Both the position numbers and the translations under genes were made by a program. The notes under the pieces were generated by a model. That model was not told the DNA's origin. It saw nothing but the letters and a program-made list of their open reading frames with translations, and searched no databases. Positions 51,781 through 61,930 of a stretch of DNA of 64,000 bases are shown here, in pieces. This stretch comes from Protopterus annectens (lineage: Eukaryota > Chordata > Ceratodontiformes > Protopteridae), in NCBI RefSeq assembly GCF_019279795.1, contig NC_056739.1, positions 11,655,968 through 11,719,967 on the forward strand. Reading direction: 5' to 3'. Positions within the stretch are counted from its first letter, which is position 1; each line of letters starts with the position of its first letter.

Positions 51781-51799
51781 TCATAAAAAACACACCTCT

Positions 51800-53250
51800 G
51801 TTAATGTGTAAAAATCAAATGCTGAAAAAAGTACAAGATGAAAATACAAGCTTGCAAACACTGTTCCAAAGAAAACCACACACAAAACAAAGAAGGCTGC
51901 AGCTGAGACTGTATGAGCAAATCCAGAGTGTGAGGAAGTCTGTGGTGATTGCCCTTGGCCTGTATCATTATAAGGGAGAACCAAGATTGCCTGGGCCAAT
52001 AGGGGATCACTACAATGATCTCTGGCATTTCTTTCTGAACATTCAGAAGTACCTTGTGAATCAGGGGAAGGGTGGAAACACATATGGAGCATTCTTGTCC
52101 AAGGGAATGAGAATGGGTCTGCCCTCCAAAAGTGGCTGCAAGGATATCTGGAACAGAATTTCCCAGCTGTCTGTTCTGAAAGGAGGTGAACAGATCTATC
52201 AGAAGTGTTCCCCACATCTGCAGTAGATCTTGGAACATCACTACATTGAGCTGCCACTTGTGCAGGATTGCCCAAGATCTGCTTAATCTGTCTGCCAGAA
52301 TGGTTTGCTCTGACATGATGTATGATGCCTGAAGAGTCATAGAATGCTGTAAAGCCAGTAACCAGGTGAATATTTCCAAGCATCTCAGAGGGTAAGACTT
52401 TTGTTTCCTGAGGTACCACACCAATGTGGTGCTGTCCATAAACAGAAGTAGAGGACCTGGAGACTACAGGTAGTGAATAACTTTCAAGGAATGGATTGCT
52501 GCCAACAATTTCTTGACATTGATGCAACACTGTGCATCTGTACTTGCACTTCCACTGACACAGCTGCCCAACTGATATCCGACAAATCTGTCTAGACACA
52601 TTGCACCAGAACAGGTGGGAAGAAGGGAAGACCTAGATTGATATTCATTTTTGCTCTCCACCACTGTAACTCTCATCTGCTGAAGGGCAGCACCGGTAAC
52701 TGAGATTCCAGCGAATGTAGGTGCTGGGTCCAACCTTCTCTAGACATTCCAAACACTTGGATACCAACTCTGCTTGGATCAGTAGTAAGTCATCCAAGTA
52801 AGGAAAAATGTGAATGCCAAAAGTCCAGCAGTGAGCCATTACCAGAGCAAGACATTTGGTAAATACTTGAGTTCCAGTGTATAGCCCAAAGGGCAATGCA
52901 AAGAACTTCAAAACATACACAACAAATCTCAGATATCTCCTGTAGCGATGAACAATGGGGATATAATGATAAGCACCCTTAAAGTCACGGATCACCATAA
53001 AGCACTGGTCTAGCAAAATAGGAAGTACTGTCTGCAGGGTGAGCATCTGGAACTTGGGGACCTTGATAAAGGAATTCTGAAAGGATAGGTCCAACACTGG
53101 TCTCCATAAGAGCTTCTTTTTGGGAACCAGAAAAATGATGGAGTAGGAACCTCTCATACTTTCTGAACAAGGGACCTCTGAGTCCGGTATCTGCCTGAGT
53201 ATAGGAGGGAATGACAAAGTCTGGTTCAGCGAGTGAGGGGTCACCTCCCT
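51800..53250 (-). pseudogene. D12 pol: RT, RNase H, methyltransferase
   Basis: RT: IIFLVPKKKLLWRPVLDLSF (53140-53080), VPKFQMLTLQTVLPILLDQ, VIRDFKGAYHYIPIVHRYRR (about 52985-52920), LPFGLYTGTQVFTKCLALV, catalytic IFPYLDDLLLIQAELVS (about 52810-52760). This RT piece (52645-53244) is open for 199 codons. RNase H: VDSTTLVWYLRKQKSYPLR (about 52445-52390), ILADRLSRSW (about 52280). MT: LLIDLFTSFQNRQLGNSV (about 52200), IIVVIPYWPRQSWF (about 52010-51970). Frame changes near 52640 and 52250. The TDAS motif of RH is near 52580, degraded. Confidence 0.8.
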
Positions 53251-53339
53251 GAACTGAGGCAGATGTTCCTTCGACTATCAACTGTAACCTCTGCTAACAA
53301 TGTCAAGCACCCATTTGTCGTAAACTACTGACAGCCAGG

Positions 53340-54900
53340 CCTTCTTGTTGAGAGCTAACTTCTGTGACAGGGCACCTAGAAAGGGACTTGGGAAGGCAGG
53401 TGCTGCACCTCAGTATACTCACATGTTGGAAGAGGAGCTTATCCTTCCTCGGAAAGAAATCTCTCTTGTTAGGTTTGGTGGAATTCTCTTGCTGTTACTT
53501 CCTTTTGCTGCCTTGGCTTTTGTTCAGATGGGACTTCTGTTTGTTGGGTCACCAAAAATGTTCCTGCTTAATCGAGAGGAAATGTGGAAATATGGAACTT
53601 TTAGACACCCTTTGCATCAGCTTACCTCTGTCATTCTAGTGTTTAGGGATCTTATTAACTGCTATACTAAACACATAATAAGAATCAAGTGGAGCATTTA
53701 TAATCTCATGTTTTAACTCACCAGAAAAGTTTTGTCTGTGCAATGAAGCATACCTCCTTATCACCACAGACATTGCTGTTTTTTTAAAAACAGTATACAC
53801 CCCATCCAAGGAACTCATTAAAGTACTTCTAGATGCTTGAGAAACATTGGACACAATATCTTTGACATGGACAATTTGCTCAGCAGGTAATGATGCAGCA
53901 AACTAAATTATACAAACACCTCAATACAAACTTTCACATTAAACAGTGATAGTTAGACACCTTAAAGGCCAGCTTCTTTCCCTGAGATCCTAGCAAGGTT
54001 TGATGATGATATAATCTTTTTTTTTTTTTGGTAAGATGTCACTGGGGACAAAGTAGCAGGATCCACAGAGAATAGGGCTTGGAGACGAGGCATGGTCAAG
54101 CACAACTTGAGCTTCTTAACACTTTTTTTAGGCAAGGACTATTTCAATAGAAGAGAAATGCAAGCTTTCTTACAAATACCCCCTAACACTGGGATTAATG
54201 GAGGGAAGGTCACCAGGTCCACGGACTCATCCTCCAAAAAATCATATACCCTGCTGATCTCGGGAGCAGACAAAGATTGCTCCAAACTGAATACATCTTT
54301 AAATCTAGTCAACATTTGGGAAAAAGAAAACATATGTATGGGTTTCTGCACCTGTTTGTCCTCAGAGGAAGTTGACTGATTCAGACTCTGACACTTCTGA
54401 AATGGCAGATTCTGAATCCCTTTCAAAATCATGATCCTTGAGTAGTTGAATGGGGGTGTGAGCATCAATGTTACTCATAACTCAGGTTTGCACCTTGTGA
54501 TAGACTGCCAGAACAGTGGAACTATAGTGACAAACCAACTCAGGTGAAAACCCAGTCAGGAACTGTTGCCCTGCAACATTGTGGATCTCTTTTTTGTATG
54601 CATTACACAAATGAGAGAATCCCAGGAAGGCATATCAACGCTGGCAACAGATTCCATATCCATGACTTCTCTTCATCTAAAGATTTTAGTGCTCCTATAC
54701 CAGAACCATGCACTGGTACAGTCCCAAAGGTTGTGTCCGATGTTCACACTATCCTCATACTACCACCACACCATGGGATCTGGACAAAAAAGAAGGTGAA
54801 AGGTCCAATAGCCTAATTAAAGCTACTGCAGAGTCACAAGCTGTAGGCTGAGCCATACTTACTGACTTATTTCTATGTTTTTAGGTGCACAAGGGTTAGA
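53340..54900 (-). pseudogene. D12 gag relic
   Basis: C-terminal block VSQASRSTLMSSLDG and SVVIRRYASLHRQNFSGELK with NAPLDSYYVFSIAVNK (53850-53650), corresponding to the RRHAWxRLCDFAEPFK and NAPFDGSxLF blocks of D3. Middle: MFSFSQMLTRFKDVFSLEQS and ISRVYDFLEDESVDLVTFPP (54350-54200), corresponding to DVSFxDILEIL. N-terminal part not readable; no finger seen. Plus-strand frames here (for example 53345-53716) are antisense shadows. Confidence 0.62.
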
Positions 54901-55884
54901 TGGTTGGGGGGGCACTGTAACTAAGTCCATCAAGTCAGGGGACAAAAAGCTAGCCATCTCGATACCAAATACTCGCTGCACAATCAGCCACATAAAAAAT
55001 TAACAAATCCCACTATTCTCTCTCTAAACAGCAATCTGTAATCATTTTTTACAGGGGTACTCTTCTGAACACTGCACTGAATAAAATGACAGTAGTTTCA
55101 GTAACACAGTTCAAAGCATAAAAACATGCACAAAAGTTATCTAATTTTGTATAAAAAGGAGAGTTTCAGCCCTGAATGAATAGAGGCAGTCTAAAATAGC
55201 ATTAGACAAGAAATAAGGCCTAAACCTATGAAAAAAAACTTGCCCGAAATGTTTAATGCACAAAATGGCACCAAAATCTTAATTTAAACAAACAAAAAAA
55301 AATGTTTAAAACGCTGCAGTCCTGCTCAGTCACCTCAAACGATCATAACCACAAAGGAAAAAAAATGCAAAGTCATCGTGTTTTGCTGTCAAAGCTTCCA
55401 AATGAAGTTTTTAATGAATAGGAAAAAAAAACAGGAGCAATTTACTTGCTGCTCTGGAAGCAAGAGGTAATGAGAGGAACTGCACTAAAATGGCCTTAGT
55501 ACAGAAACTCAGTTAAACAAATACAAATGGCCATAAGACACATTTCAAGGGTTAAAAAATCCCCAGAAACAATCAGGTTATAATCAACAGTGCTGTGCTG
55601 GTCATAATAAAAACCAAAACATAAACAAAATTTCTAATCTGGAAAAAAGTCAAACCAACAAAATACACTATTCAAGCACTGATAGAAAAAGCAGTGGGAG
55701 GAAATAAAAACTTAAAAGAATTTCTTGTTTTAGCTCAGCAGATGAAGACATCCAGAGTAAGGAGCAGTCTTCCAAGAGATATTTCTCTTACTATGGCAGT
55801 TGCTGTCAGGTGACTGGTCCATTACATCCACAGACAGGCAGTGGAAGAGACTCTAAGCTTTAGTAGTCTGCCAGAGAAGGGCGG
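54901..55884. other. Gene-free A-rich stretch
   Basis: Probably the leader of D12 and its lost 5' end. Poly-A-containing, with no open frame, no recognisable ITR and no other repeat family seen. Confidence 0.5.
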
Positions 55885-55936
55885 CAGGGCACTACTATCT
55901 GAATGCCAGTAAGGCAGTGTGTTTCTTGAAAATCTT
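55885..55936 (-). pseudogene. D13 YR fragment left of the Gypsy insertion
   Basis: The stretch GAATGCCAGTAAGGCAGTG resembles the D3 YR stretch after the first catalytic Arg (CAACTAAGAAGGCAGTTTTCC at about 8705). The reading resumes at 61931 on the other side of the Gypsy element. Short and decayed, so assignment is tentative. Confidence 0.4.
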
Positions 55937-56207
55937 TGTAGATCAGATTGCAAGTGAAGTGTGCTGTATGTTTAAGAAGCATGTCAAGGCTATATGTGAG
56001 TATATAAATTCAGACACGTGTATTCTCTACTGCCATTTTGTAAGAGCAGCCACAATGAGAGCATGCATGATCATAGTTGTTAATTTGTAAATAAGTTACT
56101 TAAGTTAGTGTCAGTAAACCTATATAGACACGTGTTTGTATAGAATAAAGCTGCTTGAACGGAACCCACAAAGACTTTTCTATTGTGTCCAAAATAGGAG
56201 AGTCACA
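55937..56207 (+). repeat. Gypsy 5' LTR
   Basis: Starts TGTAGATCAGATTGC, ends AGAGTCACA. TATA box TATATAAATT at 56001-56010 and polyadenylation signal AATAAA at 56144-56149 give a short promoter-to-terminator unit. It would drive transcription of the element. Confidence 0.94.
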
Positions 56208-56225
56208 TGGTGTCAGAACTGGGAT
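56208..56225 (+). other. Gypsy primer-binding site (tRNA-Leu-like)
   Basis: TGGTGTCAGAACTGGGAT directly follows the LTR. It is complementary, with about two or three mismatches, to the 3' end of a vertebrate tRNA-Leu(CAA) type; the tRNA assignment is from memory of that tRNA end and is tentative. Confidence 0.65.
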
Positions 56226-57406
56226 TGAAATCCAGAGCCATGAGGTGCAGAGAAGACAGTGAATGTAAAACCAAGAGAAACGAGCACAAACAGAGCCAGA
56301 AAAGAATCAAAGGTAATAAGAAGTAGCACGAGCTACGTATTTGATAAAAGAGATAAAATGGTGCATTACAAGGGCACAAACCACATTAGTGAGCAAGTGG
56401 AAGGCACGAAAAGTTTGTTGGCTAAAAAGAATGTTTAAAATAAAGGTATTTGATGAAAAAATTAACAGTAAAGCAAAATGAGCATGTTTAAAGCAAAACT
56501 AATATGTTTAAAGATAAAACAAGCATGTTTAAAGTAAAGCAAGTGTGTTCAAAGCAAAACTGGGCATGTTTTGAGTAAAACAAGTACAAAAAAATATGTT
56601 GGGCATAAAAAGGGCTTAAACAGGCAAAACGAATAATAAGGCAAAACAAAAAGAGCACATTAAGTAAAAATAAAGCAAGGTAACTGCATGTGTTTTGGCA
56701 AAGTGCTATGTTTTGGCATAATTATGACTTTGTATTGTATCAAAGACATAGCTAAAGTTATTCTACGCATCTCAAAGTGTGTAAAAGTGCTTACAGTGTG
56801 TGCTTATTACTGTGCATGTGTTTCAAAGAGTTTCTTGTGTGTAAAGTGCAACTATTTTGTGAAATACAGTCAAAGTATTGCCATTTCGAAAAGTTTCTTG
56901 TGCTGGGTGTGTCTATTTGCAAACTGCCATCATTACAGGGTGTGTCTTGCACCTAGCAAGGTACCGCCATTTTGGGGACATTTCAGAGTGCTGTATGCAG
57001 TTATTCGCAAAGTGCAATTACTTTAAAATGTTACTGAGTTTTGGGCAACAGAAGTCAGTTTATTCGCATCATGCAGTTATTTGATATGCTTCTCATACAG
57101 ATAAGAGGCGATTTCTTGCAAAACGATATTACAAGAATCCTAAAGATGTTTGAGATATTTCTTAAAATGATGATAAATGACTTTAGCATTTAGTCTTTCA
57201 AGTGATATTGAAAGAGTGTTAAACTGCCCAAAAAGTTTATTTCGCAAGGTCCAAGTTCGAAGATACTATGAGTTCATTCATTAGCATTATTTTGAAAAGC
57301 CCCAAAGAAATAAATTCAGATACAAATACTTGTATAAGTTTCTGGCATATGTGCATGAGTGTATGTTTGTGCTTATTTGCAAAATCCTTCACTGGTATAT
57401 GCTAAT
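56226..57406 (+). other. Gypsy 5' leader, no gene
   Basis: About 1.2 kb between the primer-binding site and gag. It contains decayed tandem units of about 20-28 bp built on GCATGTTTAAAG(C/T)AAAAC at 56425-56590 and scattered TTCGCAAAGTGC words further on. Short frames at 56688-57084 are not similar to any retroelement protein I know. Confidence 0.6.
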
Positions 57407-58310
57407 ATGGCAGACAGGTTTCGAAAAACTAGTATTCACTTGAGTTTGATCAGAATATTGCAGAGAACTGGAGAATATTTGAGCAAGAGTACGATATTTT
57501 TATACAAGTAGCTTATGCAGATAGAAATGCACATACTAGGGCATTCATTTTGTTACACCTAGCTGGGTCAGAGGCCACAGAAAGGCAGCGTTTATTTTTG
57601 TATGCACCTGCAGTATATGAAGGTGAAAATCGTCATATGTTGTACAGGCTGAATCAAGGGGTGACCCAGAGTGTTTAAAGTGCAAGTTCAGAGAAATGTG
57701 TAACCCTCAGACAAATATTACATTAGAGAGGCATTGTTTTACATGAGAGATCAGAAACCAGGAGAAACGTTTGCATCTTACATAACTGACCTGAGAAACA
57801 GAGCTAAAACGTGTTGGTTTGTTGACTTAAAAGATGAGCTGATAAAGGACAGGCTTGTGTGTGGTATTCACAGTGCCTCTGTGAGAAAGATTTTACTAAC
57901 TGACAGTGATGTAATGTTGAGTAAAGCCAATGAGATTTATGAAATCCATGAGGTGACAAAAAAACACACAAGTATGCTTGCAAGTGACAAGAGCATGAGT
58001 TCAGTTGGCTCCAGAGCAAATGTAGATAGCATGCAAGATGTGGCAGACAAAGATATGCCCAAGCATGTGGCAGCTACGAGATTTCCAGGGTAGACATGTA
58101 GTTTTCCAGCAAGTTCTAAGAAAAGAGCATGCTCCAGCTCAATACAGTACAAGCATGAATCGGCAAAACCCAAGTCCAGCTTTATTGTTAGCCGTCGCAA
58201 CTGTGCTGCAAATCATGAGTCTAGAAGAGAAAAGTGCTTAGCATATGGTCAGCAATGCTGCAAATGTAAAAAATGGAACCACTTTCAAAAGTTTTATAAA
58301 TAAATTAAGC
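57407..58310 (+). pseudogene. Gypsy gag (broken)
   Basis: Start MADRFRKTS at 57407, then (shifted) EFDQNIAENWRIFEQEYDIF and AFILLHLAGSEATERQR, the N-terminal capsid region. From 57734 an open piece: MRDQKPGETFASYITDLRNR, AKTCWF, DELIKDRLVCGIHS, VRKILLTDSDV (capsid major homology-like part). A zinc knuckle relic near 58240-58300 reads CCKCKKWNHFQKFYK, with the last Cys changed to Tyr. At least three frame interruptions. Role: capsid and RNA binding. Confidence 0.8.
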
Positions 58311-58399
58311 CTCACACAGTTGTAAAGAAAGGTTACACAGAGAAGCAAGTTGATCAAGTAGAGACGAAGCAGACAGCTTTCTATGTAGATGGTGTATCA

Positions 58400-58690
58400 G
58401 TGCTTGATGAAAGAGATGATGCAGTGAACTTATTAACAAGAAGCAAGGTGTTTTGTGCTGTCTGGATTAATGAAAAATCCACAGAGCTTAAAGGAGACAT
58501 TGGTCCAAAGTGTAATGTTATATCAGCAGACACATTTGCTAAAGTGAGAAATAACGAACAAGTCAATGTAGTCAGTAGCGCAAGACTTGTTGTTTATGGA
58601 GATGAAGAAATTCAGACCGAAAGTTCAGTGATATGTTCATGTTATTTGGCCAAGAACTGTTACAACTTGTTATTCTATGTAGTCTGAAGA
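58400..58690 (+). pseudogene. Gypsy protease (degenerate)
   Basis: Open piece with VFCAVWINEKSTELKGDIGP and KCNVISADTFAKV. The catalytic D(T/S)G triad of retroviral-type aspartic proteases reads DIG here, so activity is unlikely. It ends with a stop shortly before the RT frame at 58694. Confidence 0.72.
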
Positions 58691-58693
58691 CCA

Positions 58694-59690
58694 GTGCAAT
58701 CTTTATTGGGTCTCAAAGATAGTTTAAGAATGAATCTGCTTTATTTTGCTAAAGAAGTCCATCATGCAAGTGCATTTCCGAGTTCTAATTTTTCAGAAGC
58801 CATTTTCTCAGAGTATGCTGATGTTTTCAAAGACAAGTTAGGCAAACTTCCAGTTGTGTATTCCATGAAGTTAGACACAGAGGTCACTCCCGTAGTCAGA
58901 CCAGCAAGAAGAGTTCCGATAGGTATGCAGGATAAAGTTAAAGCTCAGATGGATAAAATGGTGCAGCAAGGTGTGATTTGTCTAGTCACACAACCAACTG
59001 AATGGGTATCGTCTATGGTAGCAGCTTACAAAAAAGGCTCAGATGAAATCAGAATATGTACTGACTCAAGAGATCTGAACAAAGCATTAAAGAGACCATA
59101 TCATCTGATGTGCATAGTCGAAGAGGTCACTGCCTTAATACCGAATGCCACTATTTTCTCTGTCTGGGATGCAAAAAGTTCATTTTGGCAAGGGATGGCT
59201 GATCGCAAATCTTCATTTCTAACTTCTTTTGGTATGCCATTTGGCAGATACAGATTCCTAAGAATGCCATTTGGAATAAATTCTGCAAGTGAAGTCTTTC
59301 AGCGTGCAATGGAGCAAATTTATTTGGGTTATCCTTGTGCCATAATAGTAGATGATTTATTAGCTGGAGGCAATGGTGAAGCAGAGCATGATAGAAAACC
59401 TCAAGAAAGTTCTAGATAAAGCACATGAAGTAAACTTGAAGCTCAATCCCCTGAAGTGCAAATTTAGACTTCCAGAAGTAACTTATGTAGGACATTTGTT
59501 CACGAGTACAGGCATGATACCTAACCCGACCAAGCAAACAGCTATTCTTGAGATGTCAGCACTAAATAATATGCAAGCTCTACAGGGTTTTCTAGGCATG
59601 GTCAAGTATTTAGTTAAGTTTACACCAAACTTCAGTGAGTTGACAGCACCTTTAAGAGAGCTAACATGCAAAAATTTTGTATGGTCATAG
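58694..59690 (+). pseudogene. Gypsy reverse transcriptase
   Basis: KLDTEVTPVVRPARRVPIG, KMVQQGVICLVTQPTEWVSS, IRICTDSRDLNKALKRPYHL, IFSVWDAKSSFWQ (motif A), FGRYRFLRMPFGINSASEVF, and the catalytic AIIVDDLLAGG (IVDD, about 59350). A frameshift at about 59375-59415, then NLKLNPLKCKFRLPEVTYVG and MQALQGFLGMVKYLVKFTPN (thumb/connection). An in-frame TAG at 59688-59690 separates it from RNase H. Confidence 0.9.
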
Positions 59691-60188
59691 TTGAAACAGC
59701 ACCAGAAGACATTTGAAGACCTTGAGCAGAAAATTGCCACCCCACCTATGTTAAGATACTATGATGTAAACAATCCAGTTAGTCTTTCCTGTGATGCTTC
59801 AAAATGTGGACTTGGCACAGTCATACTTCAGGAGGGCAGACCAGTAGCCTATGCCTCTAGAACACTAACCCAAACTGAGATGCAGTATGCTCAGACTGAG
59901 AAACAGCTTTTGGCAATAGTATTTGCATGTTCTAAGTTTCATGGTTATATTAATGGCCGAGATATTCAGATTGAGATTGACCATCAACCTCTAGTTACTA
60001 TTCTAAAGAAGCCTATGTATTCCACCCCAGTGAGATTGCAAAGAATGATGCTTAAATTGCAAAAGTACAATTTCAAAATGGTCTGCACAAAAGGCAAATT
60101 GCTCTATGTGGCTGATACCTTATCCAGATCACCCAGAAATAAAACAGAACAGCTTGACGCAGAGAATTTTGACTTTGATGTGATGTAA
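59691..60188 (+). pseudogene. Gypsy RNase H
   Basis: Same frame as the end of RT after the TAG. Motifs: PVSLSCDASKCGLGTVILQE (DAS catalytic Asp), ASRTLTQTEMQYAQTEKQLL (catalytic Glu in EKQLL), FACSKFHGYINGRDIQIEID and HQPL, MLKLQKYNFKMVCTKGKLLY, VADTLSRSP (catalytic Asp). It degrades the RNA strand and trims primers. Ends at an in-frame TAA (60186-60188) before the integrase part. Confidence 0.9.
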
Positions 60189-61500
60189 GTGCATACTTTT
60201 TCTGCCACTAGACCTGATGAGCTGACAGAACACAGTCAGACTGATCCAATTTTGCAGAAGATCACTCACTACATTAATGATGGATGGTCGTCAAAGCAAT
60301 CTAGTGTATCACCTGAAGTGCAAACCTACTTTCCTTACAGAGATGAATTGTTGCTGGAAGATGGTATTATTTTTAAAGGTCCTAAAATTATTGTTCCTGC
60401 TTCCTTACCACAAGAATATATCCAGATTTTGCATTGTGGCCACCCAGGATCTGCTTTCATTAAGAGAAGAGTGAAAGATTTAGTATTTTGGCCTTCACTA
60501 CCAAAAGGCATGGATAAAGTACTTTCATCTTGTTCAGTATGAAATAGTACAAGACCACATTTGCAAAGAGAACCACTTCAGCTAAGTCCAATTCCTGCAC
60601 TACCGTGGTCAACAGCTGCAGCTGATATCTTTGAGTGGAACAATCGACACTACTTAAGTTTTGGTAGACTCTTATTCAAATTGGTTTGAGATCGATCTAC
60701 TACCTAACCTAACACCCATTGCTATTACTAAGCTGAAAAGTCATTTCTCAGTTCATGGTAGTCCACACAAACTTACTAGCTAGTTGTTTCAGAAATTTGC
60801 AAAAGACTGGGACTTTGTACATGTCACTAGTAGTCCTGAATATCCTCAGTCAAATGGTCTAGCTGAGCATGCAGTACAGAGTGCAAAGCAATTACTTGAA
60901 AGGTCAAAACGTGACAATACTGATGTATTCTTTTGCTTAATCTCAGGAACATACCTCATGACGCTATTCTTGGCTCATCTGCTCACAGACTACTTTCCAG
61001 GCAAACTAGAACTGTTACCCATTACTTCCAGTTTATTGAAGCCTAGCCCTAAGAACTGTAAAACCATCAAGGCTCAAGTGGTTAAGAAGTGTAATATCCA
61101 GAACTCTTGTTCTGACAGATCGAGCAATTTACTTTGTCCGTTGATGGAAGGAGAGATGATACAAATCCAGACAACTAAAGGATTTAATCGAACTGAACAG
61201 ATTACAGGCATCTCTGCTGAGCCAAGATCTTATTTGGTAGAGTCTGAAGGTGTAGAATATAGAAAGAAACAGAAACATTTTATTCCCATATCAGAATCCT
61301 CATCACCATCACAACATTGTTTCTGTGATGTGAACTTCAAATCTAAGAGTGAATCAGACACTGTTTCCATACCAGAATGTGTTCAAAATTCTGATTACAT
61401 TCCAGAAAATCTTCCAGACATTCCGCAGGCAAAACATTTTACACAGACAGTTCCAGTTGCTAAAAGTGATTCCCAGTTTTATCTCACACAATATGGGTGA
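60189..61500 (+). pseudogene. Gypsy integrase
   Basis: N-terminal HHCC finger: ILHCGHPGSAFIKRRVKDLV and MDKVLSSCSV, interrupted by a stop at 60540-60542. Core: TAAADIFEWNNRHYLSFG (first Asp of DDE, about 60620), then several stops and a missing second-Asp context near 60770, then FAKDWDFVHVTSSPEYPQSN and GLAEHAVQSAKQLLE (Glu of DDE, about 60865). The last frame, 60784-61500, includes a C-terminal domain and an acidic/Ser-rich tail. The gene is dead. Confidence 0.85.
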
Positions 61501-61643
61501 GTGTTAAAGCCAAGTGTGAAATACGCAGCAACATGGACTTGACTGTATATACATGTGTACTTAGTATTGTCTAATGTATGACAAAAACAATTATCTGTGA
61601 TTTCTGCATGCTAAATAGACATAGTGTCATAAGGTCCATTCTC

Positions 61644-61655
61644 AAAGAGGGAAGA
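61644..61655 (+). other. Gypsy polypurine tract
   Basis: AAAGAGGGAAGA immediately before the 3' LTR; the plus-strand primer site expected at this place. Confidence 0.85.
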
Positions 61656-61930
61656 TGTAGATCAGATTGCAAGTGAAGTGTGCTGTATCTTTAAGAAACA
61701 TGTCAAGGCTATATCTGCGTATATAAATTCCAGACACGTGCACTCCCTAATGCCATTTTGTAACAGCTGCCACACTGAAAGCATGCATGATTGTTGTTGT
61801 TAATTTGTAAATAGGTTACTTAAGTTAGAGTCATTAAACATATAAATATATAGATGTGTTTGTAAAGAATAATCTGCTTGAATAGAACCCACAAAGACTC
61901 TTCTGTTGTTTCCAAAGTAGAAAAGTGACA
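61656..61930 (+). repeat. Gypsy 3' LTR
   Basis: Starts TGTAGATCAGATTGC and ends AAAAGTGACA. TATA box at about 61720-61727 is kept, while the polyadenylation signal is changed to AATAAT. Followed by the target duplication ATCTT. Confidence 0.94.

Larger units (their letters stand above)
51781..55740 (-). mobile_element. D12: DIRS element of the second lineage (MT to gag)
   Basis: Minus-strand copy: MT and RH (about 51800-52620), RT (52645-53244), gag (about 53340-54900), then A-rich leader (about 54900-55740). YR and both ITRs not found. Sequence is well diverged from D3/D9: RT entry VPKKKLLWRPVLDLSFQN, gag RRYASLHRQNFSGELKHE. Confidence 0.75.
55937..61930 (+). mobile_element. Ty3/Gypsy LTR retrotransposon (full length, decayed)
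   Basis: Two LTRs (55937-56207 and 61656-61930) in direct orientation, each TG...CA, flanked by the 5-bp target duplication ATCTT (55932-55936 and 61931-61935). Primer-binding site at 56208 and polypurine tract at 61644-61655. Internal order gag, protease, RT, RNase H, integrase: the Ty3/Gypsy order. By eye the LTRs differ at roughly 12 percent of positions, so the insertion is old, and the genes contain several stops and frameshifts. Confidence 0.95.

Noticed and set aside
53345..53716. Plus-strand 123-codon frame with a hydrophobic stretch like a membrane protein
   Set aside because: Lies opposite the D12 gag C-terminus (RRYASLHRQNFSGELK); the hydrophobic run is the complement of a Lys/Glu-rich stretch.
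56688..57084. Cys-rich small frames in the Gypsy leader
   Set aside because: Low-complexity repeats of CAAAGTGC-type words; no similarity to gag and located before the gag start.
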